A DNA stretch of 64,000 nucleotides from JAZBPO01 sp963691775 (GCA_963691775.1 OY829369.1:496001-560000), one strand, 5' to 3'. Counted from the stretch's first letter, positions 39,403-48,919 are shown. Notes: generated by a model from the sequence alone, not told the origin. Made by a program: numbers and translations.

Positions 39403-40179
39403 TCAGAGCGAACTCACCAGATGACCGCCGTCGATGGTGATGCACTGCCCAGTCATGTGCGCCGATGCATCCGAGGCCAGCAACAGCAACGCTCCTTCGT
39501 AATCCTCCAGCGCGCCCGCACGACGCTGAGGAATCTTCTTCGCGAATTCCGTGAAGGCGTCGCTCTCCAGCAGGCGTGAGGAGACTGCACTGTGGAAGTA
39601 GCCCGGCGCGATGGCATTGGCGCGGATGCCAAAGCGCGCGCCCTCCAGGGCAACCTGCTTCGTCAGCTGAAGCAGGCCAGCCTTGCTCACCGCGTAGGGC
39701 GTGACCCCTTTCTGCTGACGAAAACTCAGGATGCTCGCGACGTTGATGACGTTGCCACCCTGCTCCGTCGCCATCCAGCGCCGTGAGACCTCTCGCGTGA
39801 CCAGCCATGCACCCTTGAGGTTCGTGTTCACGACCGAATCCCAGGCGTCCTCCTCGAGCTCAAGGTAGGAAAACGCGCCGGACTCGACGCCGGCATTGTT
39901 CACCACGACATCGGGCAGCCCCCCGCCCGCCTCGGCAGCGTCGAAGGCTGCAGCAACGCTGGCGCCGTCAGTAACGTCGAGGGTCAGGGCCTGCGCGCCG
40001 TGTCCTGCTGCCGTCAGCTCCGCAACGCGCGCCGCCAGCTTGTCGGCACGACGCGCTGCGAGCAGGACGCGCGCTCCAGCTTCCGCGAACAGGCCCGCCA
40101 TATGATGCCCAAGCCCGCTCGATGCGCCGGTGACCAACACGATCCGGCCACGGAGGTCGAAGCGATCCAGTGCGCTCAT
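39403..40179 (-). CDS. Short-chain dehydrogenase/reductase (SDR)
   Basis: This 258-residue classical SDR has the NAD(P) loop VLVTGASSGLGHHMA, the NNAGV strand and the catalytic set: Ser in NVINVASIL, then YAVSKAG with Tyr and Lys. A C-terminal ITIDGGHLV is typical of this family. The arginines after the first strand (AARRADKLAARV) suggest NADP preference. I start at ATG 40179, preceded by GAGGAG; its start overlaps the trhO stop by four bases. The substrate is unknown; the sequence resembles FabG/gluconate-dehydrogenase-like enzymes. It converges with the TetR gene, which may regulate it. Confidence 0.9.
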   Translation of the reverse strand: MSALDRFDLRGRIVLVTGASSGLGHHMAGLFAEAGARVLLAARRADKLAARVAELTAAGHGAQALTLDVTDGASVAAAFDAAEAGGGLPDVVVNNAGVESGAFSYLELEEDAWDSVVNTNLKGAWLVTREVSRRWMATEQGGNVINVASILSFRQQKGVTPYAVSKAGLLQLTKQVALEGARFGIRANAIAPGYFHSAVSSRLLESDAFTEFAKKIPQRRAGALEDYEGALLLLASDASAHMTGQCITIDGGHLVSSL

Positions 40180-41111
40180 GATGGCTGCTCCTCGCCTGCT
40201 CGGTCTCTCTGCGGCGCCAGATGCTCCTCGCCACGCGACTGCGCCCACTCCACCTGGCGCCTCCGCTCCCGGCGTCGCTCCAGATCGTCCTCGCTGGCAG
40301 TGCTGCGACAGCGTCCGCAGCTCACGCCCGGCTCGAAGTCGACGTGGTCGCGATCCGCGCCGCGCAGGGGGCGCCGGCAGCCGTGACAGACCTCGGTCTG
40401 CCCGCGCCCAAGCCCCGGCAACAGACTGACGCGATCATCGAAGACAAAACATTCGCCGACCCAACGGCTCTCCTCCGCCGGCACGTCCTCAAGATAGCGA
40501 AGAATTCCGCCGTCGAGCTCGCGCACGTCCCGCCACCCCTGCCCGCGCATCCAGGCGGCGGCCTTGGCACAGCGAATCCCTCCAGTGCAGAACATCGCGA
40601 CCGGCGCATCCTTGTCCGGCAGCGACGCTTCCGCCCAGGCGGGAAACTCGCGAAAGCCTGTCGTACCGGGATCGATCGCGCCGGGGAAGGTGCCCGCGTC
40701 GATCTCATAGCTGTTGCGAAGGTCCACCAGCGTCACGGAGCTATCGTCGAGCAGCGCATCCCAGGCGCCAGGGGAAAGGCGACGAGCCCCTGCGTGATCG
40801 AAGCTGTCCCCTCCGCGCCCCAGAGAGACGATCTCCGCGCGCACCTGCACCTTCAGGCGCCGGAATGGCTGCACGCCAAAGTCCCCGCTGCGCGCGAGCA
40901 CAAGGGCCCCGAAGCCGGGCTCGGCTTGCAGGAACGTCTGGAAGGCGTCGAGGGCGGCCGCGGTGCCGTGCACGGACAGATTCACGCCTTCCGGTGCGAT
41001 CAGCACGGTGCCAAGCAGCTCCAGCACCTCTGCCTGCTCAGCAATACGCGTGCGCAGCGCACCCGGATCCGCAACGGGCGCAAAGCAGTAACCAGACGCA
41101 ACGCGCTTCAA
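40176..41111 (-). CDS. trhO: tRNA uridine(34) hydroxylase TrhO (YceA family)
   Basis: This 311-residue protein has an N-terminal acylphosphatase-like domain (about 1-95; VLIAPEGVNLSVHGT) and a rhodanese domain (about 115-220) with the active-site loop MFCTGGIRCAKAA. A cysteine-rich C-terminal part follows (CHGCRRPL, then CGRC). TrhO hydroxylates U34 of certain tRNAs on the way to 5-methoxy or 5-oxyacetic acid uridine. It starts with TTG overlapping the bolA stop and its own stop overlaps the SDR start, so bolA-trhO-SDR are coupled. The C-terminus is Arg/Glu-rich and longer than usual. Confidence 0.92.
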   Translation of the reverse strand: MKRVASGYCFAPVADPGALRTRIAEQAEVLELLGTVLIAPEGVNLSVHGTAAALDAFQTFLQAEPGFGALVLARSGDFGVQPFRRLKVQVRAEIVSLGRGGDSFDHAGARRLSPGAWDALLDDSSVTLVDLRNSYEIDAGTFPGAIDPGTTGFREFPAWAEASLPDKDAPVAMFCTGGIRCAKAAAWMRGQGWRDVRELDGGILRYLEDVPAEESRWVGECFVFDDRVSLLPGLGRGQTEVCHGCRRPLRGADRDHVDFEPGVSCGRCRSTASEDDLERRRERRRQVEWAQSRGEEHLAPQRDRAGEEQPS

Positions 41112-41425
41112 GTGAAAGATCCGTCGCCGCCGCGACAGGCCGGCGACTCGGGTGCGCCCTCACGCGCGCGCCACTCCTGTGGGGTGTAGGTGTGCAGCGC
41201 CAGTGCGTGCACGGGCCCCGCAAGCTCATCGGCGAGCGCGCTGTTGAGCGCTCGGTGACGCGCGATGAGGCGCTTGCCTTCGAACGCGGCGCTGACAACG
41301 ACAAGCCGAAAGTGCGATTCGGAACCGGGCGGCACGTTGTGCTGCCCGCTCTCATTGGCGATTTCGAAGTACTCGGGCGCAAGGGCATTACGCACCTTTG
41401 CTTCGATGCAGGCCTGAACCGACAT
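41108..41425 (-). CDS. bolA: BolA family protein
   Basis: This 105-residue protein is close to BolA: KVRNALAPEYFEIANESGQHNV, then PGSESHFRLVVVSAAFEGKR and HRALNSALADEL, and VHALALHTYTPQEW. It retains the conserved His of the FXH/HR region and a Pro-Cys-Arg-Gly tail like E. coli BolA. BolA binds monothiol glutaredoxins with an Fe-S cluster and also acts in morphology and stress control. It has GGAG six bases before the ATG. It is the first gene of a coupled bolA-trhO-SDR run and lies about 60 bases after the CHASE2 cyclase stop. Confidence 0.93.
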   Translation of the reverse strand: MSVQACIEAKVRNALAPEYFEIANESGQHNVPPGSESHFRLVVVSAAFEGKRLIARHRALNSALADELAGPVHALALHTYTPQEWRAREGAPESPACRGGDGSFT

Positions 41426-41488
41426 CTGCGTCTCCGTTCGGGGTCCAGGCGCGGATGATAGGACCGCGCCCGAAAGACGTCGAACCGA

Positions 41489-43549
41489 TCAGCCTTTGGA
41501 CGTCAGGGTGTAGACGCCATCCCAATCATCGGGCGGTGGCTGCGACAGGTAGTCCTCGCAGCGGTCGATGTAAGTGAGCGACGGTCCATCCAGCGGGACC
41601 ACCTCGATCGCACCGCGAAACGCACCGATGGCTTCCTTGAACTTCCGCGCCTTGTAGAAATCGAGCCCCTGGTTATAGCGCACGAGCAGCTCCGTACGCT
41701 CCTCGTCCAGGCGACCGCGGCGATCGAGCAGTTCGTGCACGCGCACCGCTTCGCGCTTGCCGACGACGCGAATCAGGTCCAGCTCGCGCGCTTCAACCTC
41801 GTCGGCCACCTGCTGATAGGTGAAGTCAGAGATCATCGAGTAGGTCTTGTAGAACTTGTTGGCGCCTTCAAGGCGCGCCGCGAGATTCACCGGGTCGCCC
41901 ATCATGGTGTAGTCCATGCGCTGAGCCGAGCCGAGGTTGCCGACGAGCATGCGCCCCGTGTTGAGGCCCATGCGAACGTTGAGCAGCGGACGACCCTCAG
42001 CGGCAAGACGCTCGCGATAGCCCACCATGTAGTTCTGCATGTCGATGGCGGCAAAGCACGCGAGGCGCGCATGGTCGGGCTGTGAAAGCGGCGCCCCCCA
42101 GAAGGCAATGATGGCGTCGCCTTCGAACTTGTCCACGGTGCCATCGTAGTCCGCGATGATGTCGCACATCGCTGTAAGGTAGTCGTTCAGCAGCGCAACC
42201 AGCTCCTTGGGCGTAAGCTGCTCGGAGATGGTCGAGAAGCTCGCGACGTCCGAGAAATACGCGGTCATCTCCCGCTCTTCGCCGCCAAGGGAGAGCTTGC
42301 TCGGATCCTTGATCAGCGTGTTCACGACCTTCGGCGACAGGTACTGACCGAAGGCGTCGCGGATGAGCGTCTTCTGGCCTCGTTCGGCGAGGTAGTAGCG
42401 AATATTCGTTGCAAGGAGCGAAAGGAATCCTGCAAGCAGCATGTAGGACATGGAGGCGATGACGCCGCCGGACACGTAGAGCCAGGTCACGATGCCCGCC
42501 CACACCACCAGCAGGCCGAGCTCTGCACCCATCCGCGCGCCAGGCTGCTGCAGCACGCTCGATGCAATCAGGCCACCGAGAACGAGCAGCGCGAGCATCA
42601 GTTCCAGCCCGAAGCCCGCGGGCTGCAGCTGACCGCCCGAAAGCAAGGTGGCGATCGTCGCGGCGATATACTCGATTCCGTAAAGCCGGCCAACGGGCGT
42701 TTCGAAATAGTCGTGCGACACCTCGGAGATGTCACCGAAAAGCACGATGCGGCCATCCATCCAGTAGCGCAGTTCCTCCAGCTCTTCCTCGCTCTTGCCG
42801 TCGATATCGAGGACGTCCATCACGGAGATGCCGTACTCCTTCGCATAGGAGCTTACGCCCACGCCGAAGGCCGGGAAGTCGACGTGAACCTCGCTTCGAT
42901 GGGAAAGCGGCACAGAGAGCGCCTCGCCGAACTGCAGCACGCCGTCACCAAGCGACGGCGCCTCGCCAAGGTAGAGCGAAACCGCCTGCACGGCGAAGGG
43001 CCAGCCATCCTCAAGCTCCGCAGCTTCCGGAAAGACTCGGATGCGGCTCATGGTCTCGAGCAGCCCACTCTCCGATTCGATGTTCGTGTAGCCGGATCGC
43101 GTGACGCCCCGGATCGGCTCGACGGCGTAGTTGATGACGCTCATGCGGCCGTCTTCGACCTGTCCCTGCGACACGACCAGGGGCGTACCGGCTTCAGCAA
43201 GCAGCGCAGCCGTGCCGGCATCCTCACCATAGGAAGAGGGAAAATCGAACAGGTTGTCGATCACGACCACGCGCGCGCCGAGCGCGTGCATGTTCCGCGC
43301 GGCTCGACCCAGGTCCTCGCGACGCAGCGGCCAGCTGCCGTACTCATCGAAAAAACGCTCGTCCTGGTTGACGAAGGTGATCACGTCATCCGGAAAGGGC
43401 ACTCCGTCTCCCGAGATGCGCAGCAGATGGCGGAAGCCGACCGTTTGCTCCTCCACCACCGAAAACCACTCCGCGCGTTCTGCGAAGAATGCGAGCATGA
43501 CCAGGATCGCCGTGAGCGGAATGTCCCAGCGCTTGCGTAGTTCTTCCAT
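41489..43549 (-). CDS. CHASE2-domain class III adenylate cyclase
   Basis: This 686-residue membrane protein has one N-terminal membrane helix (TAILVMLAFFAERAEW), a periplasmic CHASE2 domain (about 35-310), three further membrane segments (about 315-395) and a class III cyclase domain (about 415-600). Metal aspartates are Asp434 in YFSDVASF and Asp478 in KFEGDAIIAFWG. The adenine-specifying lysine lies in VDKFEG, and TMMGDPVNLAARLEG supplies the Asp and the transition-state Asn/Arg. All catalytic positions appear present. A short TPR-like C-terminus follows (YNQGLDFYKARKFKEAIGAF). It makes cAMP in response to an unknown extracytoplasmic signal. The CHASE2 half is paralogous to that of the Ser/Thr kinase at 50760-53117. 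Confidence 0.93.
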   Translation of the reverse strand: MEELRKRWDIPLTAILVMLAFFAERAEWFSVVEEQTVGFRHLLRISGDGVPFPDDVITFVNQDERFFDEYGSWPLRREDLGRAARNMHALGARVVVIDNLFDFPSSYGEDAGTAALLAEAGTPLVVSQGQVEDGRMSVINYAVEPIRGVTRSGYTNIESESGLLETMSRIRVFPEAAELEDGWPFAVQAVSLYLGEAPSLGDGVLQFGEALSVPLSHRSEVHVDFPAFGVGVSSYAKEYGISVMDVLDIDGKSEEELEELRYWMDGRIVLFGDISEVSHDYFETPVGRLYGIEYIAATIATLLSGGQLQPAGFGLELMLALLVLGGLIASSVLQQPGARMGAELGLLVVWAGIVTWLYVSGGVIASMSYMLLAGFLSLLATNIRYYLAERGQKTLIRDAFGQYLSPKVVNTLIKDPSKLSLGGEEREMTAYFSDVASFSTISEQLTPKELVALLNDYLTAMCDIIADYDGTVDKFEGDAIIAFWGAPLSQPDHARLACFAAIDMQNYMVGYRERLAAEGRPLLNVRMGLNTGRMLVGNLGSAQRMDYTMMGDPVNLAARLEGANKFYKTYSMISDFTYQQVADEVEARELDLIRVVGKREAVRVHELLDRRGRLDEERTELLVRYNQGLDFYKARKFKEAIGAFRGAIEVVPLDGPSLTYIDRCEDYLSQPPPDDWDGVYTLTSKG

Positions 43550-43644
43550 CGATCACCCTTCCCCCAACTGCCGCGTTGGCCGGCCCTGGCCAGGCGCGGG
43601 AGTCTACTGATCCACCGCGCGCGGTGTCGTCCCCTCAAACAAGA

Positions 43645-43678
43645 ACGCCGCGGGGCCGGATTACGGCACCCACGGCGT
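43645..43678 (-). terminator. Weak stem-loop after the FecR-domain gene
   Basis: ACGCCG (43645-43650) and CGGCGT (43673-43678) enclose an inner GCCG/CGGC stem, 46-79 bases past the FecR-protein stop on the minus strand. TTCTTGTTT follows. It may reduce read-through into the cyclase gene. Confidence 0.3.
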
Positions 43679-43723
43679 CCGGCGCTACCCACCGCGGCGT
43701 CGAGCGGCGGCGTTCATCCGAAA

Positions 43724-44677
43724 TCAGAGCGTTTCCGTGTCCTGCATCTGAACGGTGTTGTACGTGATCGCTTCCTTTTCCTTCAGCTGAAGCAGCTTGA
43801 GATCATGATAGGACTTGATCAGGAACGGGCGCATATCGTTGTCTTCCGGGTAGGCCGCGAAGTAGTCCCGGTAGACATCCATCGCGCCCACGAGCAGGTT
43901 CTGCGTCTCGAGGAAATCTGCAATCACGAATGCGTCGTTGCGGACCGGATCGTTGCGGATGTCATCGAGACCGCTCAGCAGCGCGCCTTCCTGCTCTGAG
44001 GAAAGCATCACGAGCGTACTCGGGCGGCGGGGCGTGTACTGCACCTCGCCGTCGAGGACAACCTCGACCTGATAGGAATGCTCGCCCGCAGTCAGATCCT
44101 TGACCGTGAAGCGGATCATCTCTCCGGTGGACGACGGCTGGACCTCGGCAACATCATCGTCGATCGTCAGGCGGTAGGCGTACTCCGGGCCCACGTTGGT
44201 CCACACCAGATCGCTGTAGGTAGGCGAGAGCGTGATATCGCGTGCGGTTCCGATACGCACAGCCTCGCCGTCCCGCTTCACGGAGCGGCGCACCGTGGTG
44301 TAGCGCTGGGTCGTGCTGAACTTGTTGACCAGCGCCTGCCAGAAGCTGCCGTCGGCACTCTCGGGATCGCTGAAGTTGCTGCCGGCGACGACTTCGATCT
44401 CGTCCTCGAGCACCGCAATCGTCGTTGCCTCCCCCAGATCGTGGGTCACGCCGGAGCCCTGGTTGAGGACCTTGGCGCTGCCGTCGCCGGCCGTGCGTAC
44501 CTGATAACCGGGGAAAAGATACTTGTTCCGGGTGATCGCGCTCCACTTCTCCCCATCGCGGGAGAATTCCACCGTGCCCTCGATCTGAGTGATCTTTGCG
44601 ACGGGTCCTGCGGCGAAGGCCACGCCTGCGACCACAAAAGCCACGATCGCCGTGAGACTGCGTACGAACTTCGACAT
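43724..44677 (-). CDS. Exported FecR-domain protein
   Basis: This roughly 317-residue protein starts at ATG 44677, with AGGAG seven bases upstream. The signal peptide is SLTAIVAFVVAGVAFAAG. A FecR-like beta domain covers about residues 25-125: VAKITQIEGTVEFSRDGEKW, then FPGYQVRTAGDGSAKVLNQGS and IAVLEDEIEVVAGSNF. It is followed by a beta-rich region (YAYRLTIDDD) and a helical, TPR-like C-terminus (FLETQNLLVGAMDVYRDYFA). FecR domains sense or bind periplasmic ligands, and here the protein is probably fully periplasmic. FecR-domain genes are commonly found beside CHASE2 cyclases, so it may modulate the CHASE2 sensor encoded next. It is 85 bases after the CHAT gene. Confidence 0.88.
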   Translation of the reverse strand: MSKFVRSLTAIVAFVVAGVAFAAGPVAKITQIEGTVEFSRDGEKWSAITRNKYLFPGYQVRTAGDGSAKVLNQGSGVTHDLGEATTIAVLEDEIEVVAGSNFSDPESADGSFWQALVNKFSTTQRYTTVRRSVKRDGEAVRIGTARDITLSPTYSDLVWTNVGPEYAYRLTIDDDVAEVQPSSTGEMIRFTVKDLTAGEHSYQVEVVLDGEVQYTPRRPSTLVMLSSEQEGALLSGLDDIRNDPVRNDAFVIADFLETQNLLVGAMDVYRDYFAAYPEDNDMRPFLIKSYHDLKLLQLKEKEAITYNTVQMQDTETL

Positions 44678-44762
44678 ATCGTTTCTCCTTGCCGATCCGA
44701 GTGCATCGGCTATTCGTGACGAGATCATAGACTCACAAAACTGAATCAACCGTGACCGATCC

Positions 44763-47700
44763 CTAGTTTCCGACAATCATGAATGCGGACCAGACATACG
44801 GATAACCCCAGCGTGGCGAGTCCATGAGTTCACGCTGAGCGTCGCGAAGAGCCTGCCGCGGCGGCATGCCCTCCAGCAGCCGCTGGTACATCGCCGTCAT
44901 CAACGCCTGTGTTCCTGCATCGCTGACCTCCCAGAGCGACGTCACCACCTGATCGACGCCCGCTTCTTGAAACGCACGCCGCAAGCCGTAGACGCCCTCA
45001 CCTTCGTGAATCTCCCCCAGACCGGTCTCGCAGGCGGACAGGACAGCGAGCTGAGTTCCTGTGAGATCGAGGGCAAGCACCTCGAGCGCCGTCAGTACGC
45101 CGTCGTTGCCGGTCTCGATCTCGCCAAGGAAAGGTGCGTTGGAGTTGATTCCAGCAAATGCCAGACCCGCGCGAAGGAGCGGGTTGTCCCCCGGAGGTGG
45201 AATCTGTACGTCAGCGCTGCGCTGCGCCTTGAGCAAGCGCGCGCGCAGCTCCTCGTCCGGTTCGAGGAAGAAACCATGCGTCGCGACGTGCAGGACGCGG
45301 GGCGGCTCAACGATTGCGCCGAGAATGGACTCCTCCGCCTCGCCGCGGGTGAAGATCACGGGCGCACCGCCCCCTGAAGCCACCTGCTCGCTGATGAGAT
45401 TGCCTTCGAGTTCTGCGCCCGGCAGCGGTGAAAAGCTGAGGCCACGCAAACCGCTGGACGCCGCACGCAGGCTGGCGAGCGCAACAGCGGACCGCGAATC
45501 CAGATCTTCCAGCGAGATCCCGCGCATGGCCTCGAAGCGCCCGGCCCGTGATCCGCGCGTGCCACTCGCCGGCGCGGCGGTCTCTATCTCATCGTCAGCG
45601 GCGGCCGCAGCCTCCGCAGAACTCGTTGCGGACCGACGCGCGGCACGCCTGCCCCGCGCTTCCGCTAGCACCTGAACGCCCGCGACCTCTTCCGTGTCGT
45701 AGTCCGGGCCGGCGAGCACCATGAACTCGCCGGTCGCCGGCGGGATGCTGCTCGGAAGCAGTTCGCGCGCTGAGGAAAGAATGCGCAGATCGGTCGTACG
45801 GATCAGGTACTCGAAATCCGCATCTACAAGCGCATCCCAGGGCAGAATGTTGAGCACGCCATCGGGAACTAGAAACACCGGGCCGTCTTCCGGCAGCAGC
45901 GGCGTTACGGGCTCCCAAATCATCTCCCAGGCGATATTGCCGATCTCTTCGACCTCATCGTCGCCCGCGCCCTCGTCCTGAATGATCTCTCGGTACTCCT
46001 GGACGATCGACTCGATCTCCGCGAGGTCCTCGTAAATGACGAGGTCGATCGCCGGATCACCAGCCGCGTCGCGATAAAGCACGCCGGCAAGCAGCCCCCG
46101 ATTGCCGTCCGCATCCGTAAACGCCAGATAGTCGACGAGCGACGAATCGTCCGGCAGCGCGTCGTACAGGTCCTGTGCAGTGATGCCGGCAATCGCCTCG
46201 CGATAGCGTATCGATGCCCGCCCGAGTTCACTCTGGAGGCCTTCTACGCGCGTCTCTAGCTGACGGATCGCTTCGAGATGCGCCTCAGGATCAGCGCCTT
46301 CCGGGCCCGCGAGCGTGCGCGCGGCAAGTGCCTCACGCGCGATCGTCAATGCCTCGGAAAGCTGTGCGAGTTCGGGGTCGAGCCCCAGATTCGAGATCTG
46401 CTGAATCTGGGAGCTGATCTGCAGGAGCAGCCCTTTGCGCTGCAGCGATACTTCAAGCGCCTCGCGGCCGCCGACGGTGCTCGGCATCTCCGGCAGCAGC
46501 GATAGATACGCATCGAGCTCAGGGCGATGCAGACGCACATAGCCCTCGCGCGCATTGTCGTTCGTGACCCAGAGCATGCGATCGAGGAATTCACTGCGGC
46601 GTTCAAAGCCCGTACGGCGCAATTCGAATGCGTCGTCCAGACGCGCCTGCGCCTCGAGCACGTCACCGAGGGCATTGAGCGCCTCGAAGGTGTAAGGGTG
46701 TTGGGGGCCAAGCACCTTCTCGTCGAGGTTAAGCGTCTCCCGCAGCAGACCCTCTGCTTCATCAAGACGGCCCTGATCGAAATACACGACGCCGAGATCG
46801 CGCATGGAGCGAAGCGTATCGATGTGCTTCGGGCCGAGCACCCGGCGACGCGCCTCCAGCGCCTGGGAGATCGTTGCTTCGGCGGCGTCCAGGTCGCCGA
46901 GGCGGCGCTGAGCTCGTCCGAGATTGTTCAGCGACTTGAGCGTGTCCTGGTGCTCTGGGCCAACGGCCGCGGCAAAGCCCGTATAGGCTTGCTCGAAGGA
47001 AGCCCGCGCCTCCGCCGGCCGATCCTCAAGCATGTAGAGATACGCGAGATTGTTGATCACGCTGATTGTGCGCGGATGCGCTGCTCCGAGCGTGGACGTA
47101 AGCACTTCGATCGGCAGCAGATACAGTGGCTCGGCGCGGTCGAACTGGCCCTGGCTTTCATGAAGCAACGCCAGGTTGTTCATGCTCGCAAGTGTCTGGG
47201 GGTGGCCGGTCCCGAGCAGATCGGTCGACAGCTCTACCGCGTCCCGCAGCAGCGGCTCCGCCTGGTCGTAGAGGCCCTGGCTTTCAAGCGCCAGACCAAG
47301 GTTCGCACTCGCAGTGATCGTATTCAGGCTCCGCTCGCCGTACAGACCGAAGTAGCCCTCGTACACCGCTTGCCAGGCCGATTCCGCGCCCACTAGATCA
47401 CCCGCCCGAAAGCGCACACCGCCAATCAGATTCAAGGCATCGATCGATAGCGGATGATCCGCGCCGAGTTCGGCCTCGCGCAGTTCATAGGCAAAACGCG
47501 CACTCTCCATCGCCTCATCGATCTTCCCGAGATCGAAGAAGACTCGAGCCCGGCTTTCAGCAAGGGGCGCGAGCAGCGCGTCGGAGTCCGGATCGATCAT
47601 GCCGGCCGCGACCGTCTCCAGACTCGACAGCGCACCGTCGAAGTCACCGGCCTGGCGCTGCAACATGGCAAGGTCGATGCCAGTGGACAGGGTCGGCAGC

Positions 47701-48776
47701 GCCGTCTCGCCGAGCACGCCGGTACGGATCGCGACGACCTCGCCCAGGACGTCGAGCGCGCCAGGGAGATCCCCTCCGCGCGCCAGCAGCACGCCGTACT
47801 GCTGCATGCAGTCGGCCGTGAGCGCGTGCCAGGTGCCGAGGGCAAGGCGCGCCTGCTCACAGGTGCCCTCGAGATCCAGCGCAGCGGATTCGTATTCGCC
47901 GAGCGCTTCGAAGTATCGCGCTTCAGTGAAGTGCAGGCCCAGCAGCGTCGGCGCACCCGGCGGAAAGATCGACTCCGCAGTCATCACGGCTTCGGCGGTC
48001 ATGGCGAGCGCATCGTCGTAGCGCCCCCCAGCCTCGTAGACGTCCGCGAGGTTGGTCAGCAGATCCACGCTGTAGGTGTGCTCTGCACCGAGCGCCTCCG
48101 TGGCGCGCTCGAGCGCGAGCATCAACACGGTTTCTGCGCCCACTGGATCGCCGGCGGCGAAGTAGACATTCCCGAGCTCCACAGCAGCGTCGAGCGACAG
48201 CCTGTGCAGAGGGCCAAAGCTGTCCTCGGCGGCCTGCAGAATGCCTTCCGCAAGCTCCACGGCGCCCGCCATGTCGCCAAGCTCCGCACTCGCGTACAGC
48301 TCAGCACGCATCGCATCAATGAAATCGAGCACCTCAAAGGTCTCGTCAGATTCATCCAACGCTTCGATCTCATCGGCGCGCGACTGAACCCAGGCGGGCG
48401 GCAGATCGAGGAGCTCGGCGATCTGTTCACCGAAGAGCGCCGCGCCGGACACATCGCCTGCCGTGGCCGCTAATCCGGCAGCGGCGCGCAGATCGTCCAG
48501 CGCAGCTTCAGAATTCCCGAGTTCGTAATGAAGTGCTGCACGGTCACCAAGCAGGCGAGTATCAGTGCTCGCAACGGCGATGGCCGCGTCGTACCGATCT
48601 AGAGCGCCGGCGAGATCGCCTTGCTCCAGCAGCGCTTCGGCTGCAGCTCGAAGCGACTCCGCGCCCTCTTCTTGGGGCGCCGGCCCCTGGGTCGCGCAGG
48701 CAACTAGCAATAGCGTCGTGGCGCCCAGACGCCCTGCCTTCCATCCGAACTGAAGCGCTTCCAGCATTCCGCTCAT
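44763..48776 (-). CDS. TPR-CHAT (caspase-fold) lipoprotein
   Basis: About 1,337 residues, with a signal peptide GRLGATTLLLVAC whose LVAC is a good lipobox; I start at ATG 48776 with GGGGGA upstream. About residues 40-880 are TPR repeats, including many kinesin-light-chain-like 42-residue units (for example GPQHPYTFEALNALGDVLEAQ). A linker helix follows, and the CHAT domain covers about 950-1337: FLVPDGVLNILPWDAL, HVATHGFF with His1167 and LSACETGLGEIHEG with Cys1249. The His/Cys pair needed for caspase-like cleavage is intact. CHAT proteins are proteases in several bacterial defence and signalling systems. A lipobox would place this one outside the cytoplasm, which is unusual. Its partner and substrate are unknown. 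Confidence 0.92.
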   Translation of the reverse strand: MSGMLEALQFGWKAGRLGATTLLLVACATQGPAPQEEGAESLRAAAEALLEQGDLAGALDRYDAAIAVASTDTRLLGDRAALHYELGNSEAALDDLRAAAGLAATAGDVSGAALFGEQIAELLDLPPAWVQSRADEIEALDESDETFEVLDFIDAMRAELYASAELGDMAGAVELAEGILQAAEDSFGPLHRLSLDAAVELGNVYFAAGDPVGAETVLMLALERATEALGAEHTYSVDLLTNLADVYEAGGRYDDALAMTAEAVMTAESIFPPGAPTLLGLHFTEARYFEALGEYESAALDLEGTCEQARLALGTWHALTADCMQQYGVLLARGGDLPGALDVLGEVVAIRTGVLGETALPTLSTGIDLAMLQRQAGDFDGALSSLETVAAGMIDPDSDALLAPLAESRARVFFDLGKIDEAMESARFAYELREAELGADHPLSIDALNLIGGVRFRAGDLVGAESAWQAVYEGYFGLYGERSLNTITASANLGLALESQGLYDQAEPLLRDAVELSTDLLGTGHPQTLASMNNLALLHESQGQFDRAEPLYLLPIEVLTSTLGAAHPRTISVINNLAYLYMLEDRPAEARASFEQAYTGFAAAVGPEHQDTLKSLNNLGRAQRRLGDLDAAEATISQALEARRRVLGPKHIDTLRSMRDLGVVYFDQGRLDEAEGLLRETLNLDEKVLGPQHPYTFEALNALGDVLEAQARLDDAFELRRTGFERRSEFLDRMLWVTNDNAREGYVRLHRPELDAYLSLLPEMPSTVGGREALEVSLQRKGLLLQISSQIQQISNLGLDPELAQLSEALTIAREALAARTLAGPEGADPEAHLEAIRQLETRVEGLQSELGRASIRYREAIAGITAQDLYDALPDDSSLVDYLAFTDADGNRGLLAGVLYRDAAGDPAIDLVIYEDLAEIESIVQEYREIIQDEGAGDDEVEEIGNIAWEMIWEPVTPLLPEDGPVFLVPDGVLNILPWDALVDADFEYLIRTTDLRILSSARELLPSSIPPATGEFMVLAGPDYDTEEVAGVQVLAEARGRRAARRSATSSAEAAAAADDEIETAAPASGTRGSRAGRFEAMRGISLEDLDSRSAVALASLRAASSGLRGLSFSPLPGAELEGNLISEQVASGGGAPVIFTRGEAEESILGAIVEPPRVLHVATHGFFLEPDEELRARLLKAQRSADVQIPPPGDNPLLRAGLAFAGINSNAPFLGEIETGNDGVLTALEVLALDLTGTQLAVLSACETGLGEIHEGEGVYGLRRAFQEAGVDQVVTSLWEVSDAGTQALMTAMYQRLLEGMPPRQALRDAQRELMDSPRWGYPYVWSAFMIVGN

Positions 48777-48845
48777 CGATCCCCCAATCTGCCCCGATGG
48801 TCGCCCAGCAAACGTTTGCGTTGCCTTTGTGGGCATTCCTTGAGA

Positions 48846-48874
48846 ATCGTAAAGAGCGTGCTAACAGACAACAA
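48846..48874 (-). promoter_or_regulatory. Candidate sigma70-type promoter for the CHAT-FecR-cyclase genes
   Basis: On the minus strand TTGTTG (48874-48869) and TACGAT (48851-48846) are separated by 17 bases. Transcription would start near 48839, about 63 bases before the CHAT start. Both hexamers share four of six positions with the consensus. Confidence 0.45.
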
Positions 48875-48901
48875 CAGATGCCTGCGTCGCCCCCAGATTT
48901 G

Positions 48902-48919
48902 GCGTGACGACGGTCACGC
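48902..48919. promoter_or_regulatory. CRP-like palindrome GCGTGAC-N4-GTCACGC
   Basis: A 7-base perfect inverted repeat contains GTGA-N6-TCAC at 48904-48917, the core of the CRP/cAMP-receptor consensus. Its centre is about 71 bases upstream of the predicted transcription start, a spacing compatible with class I activation. The outer bases (C/G rather than T/A) deviate from consensus. Confidence 0.4.
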
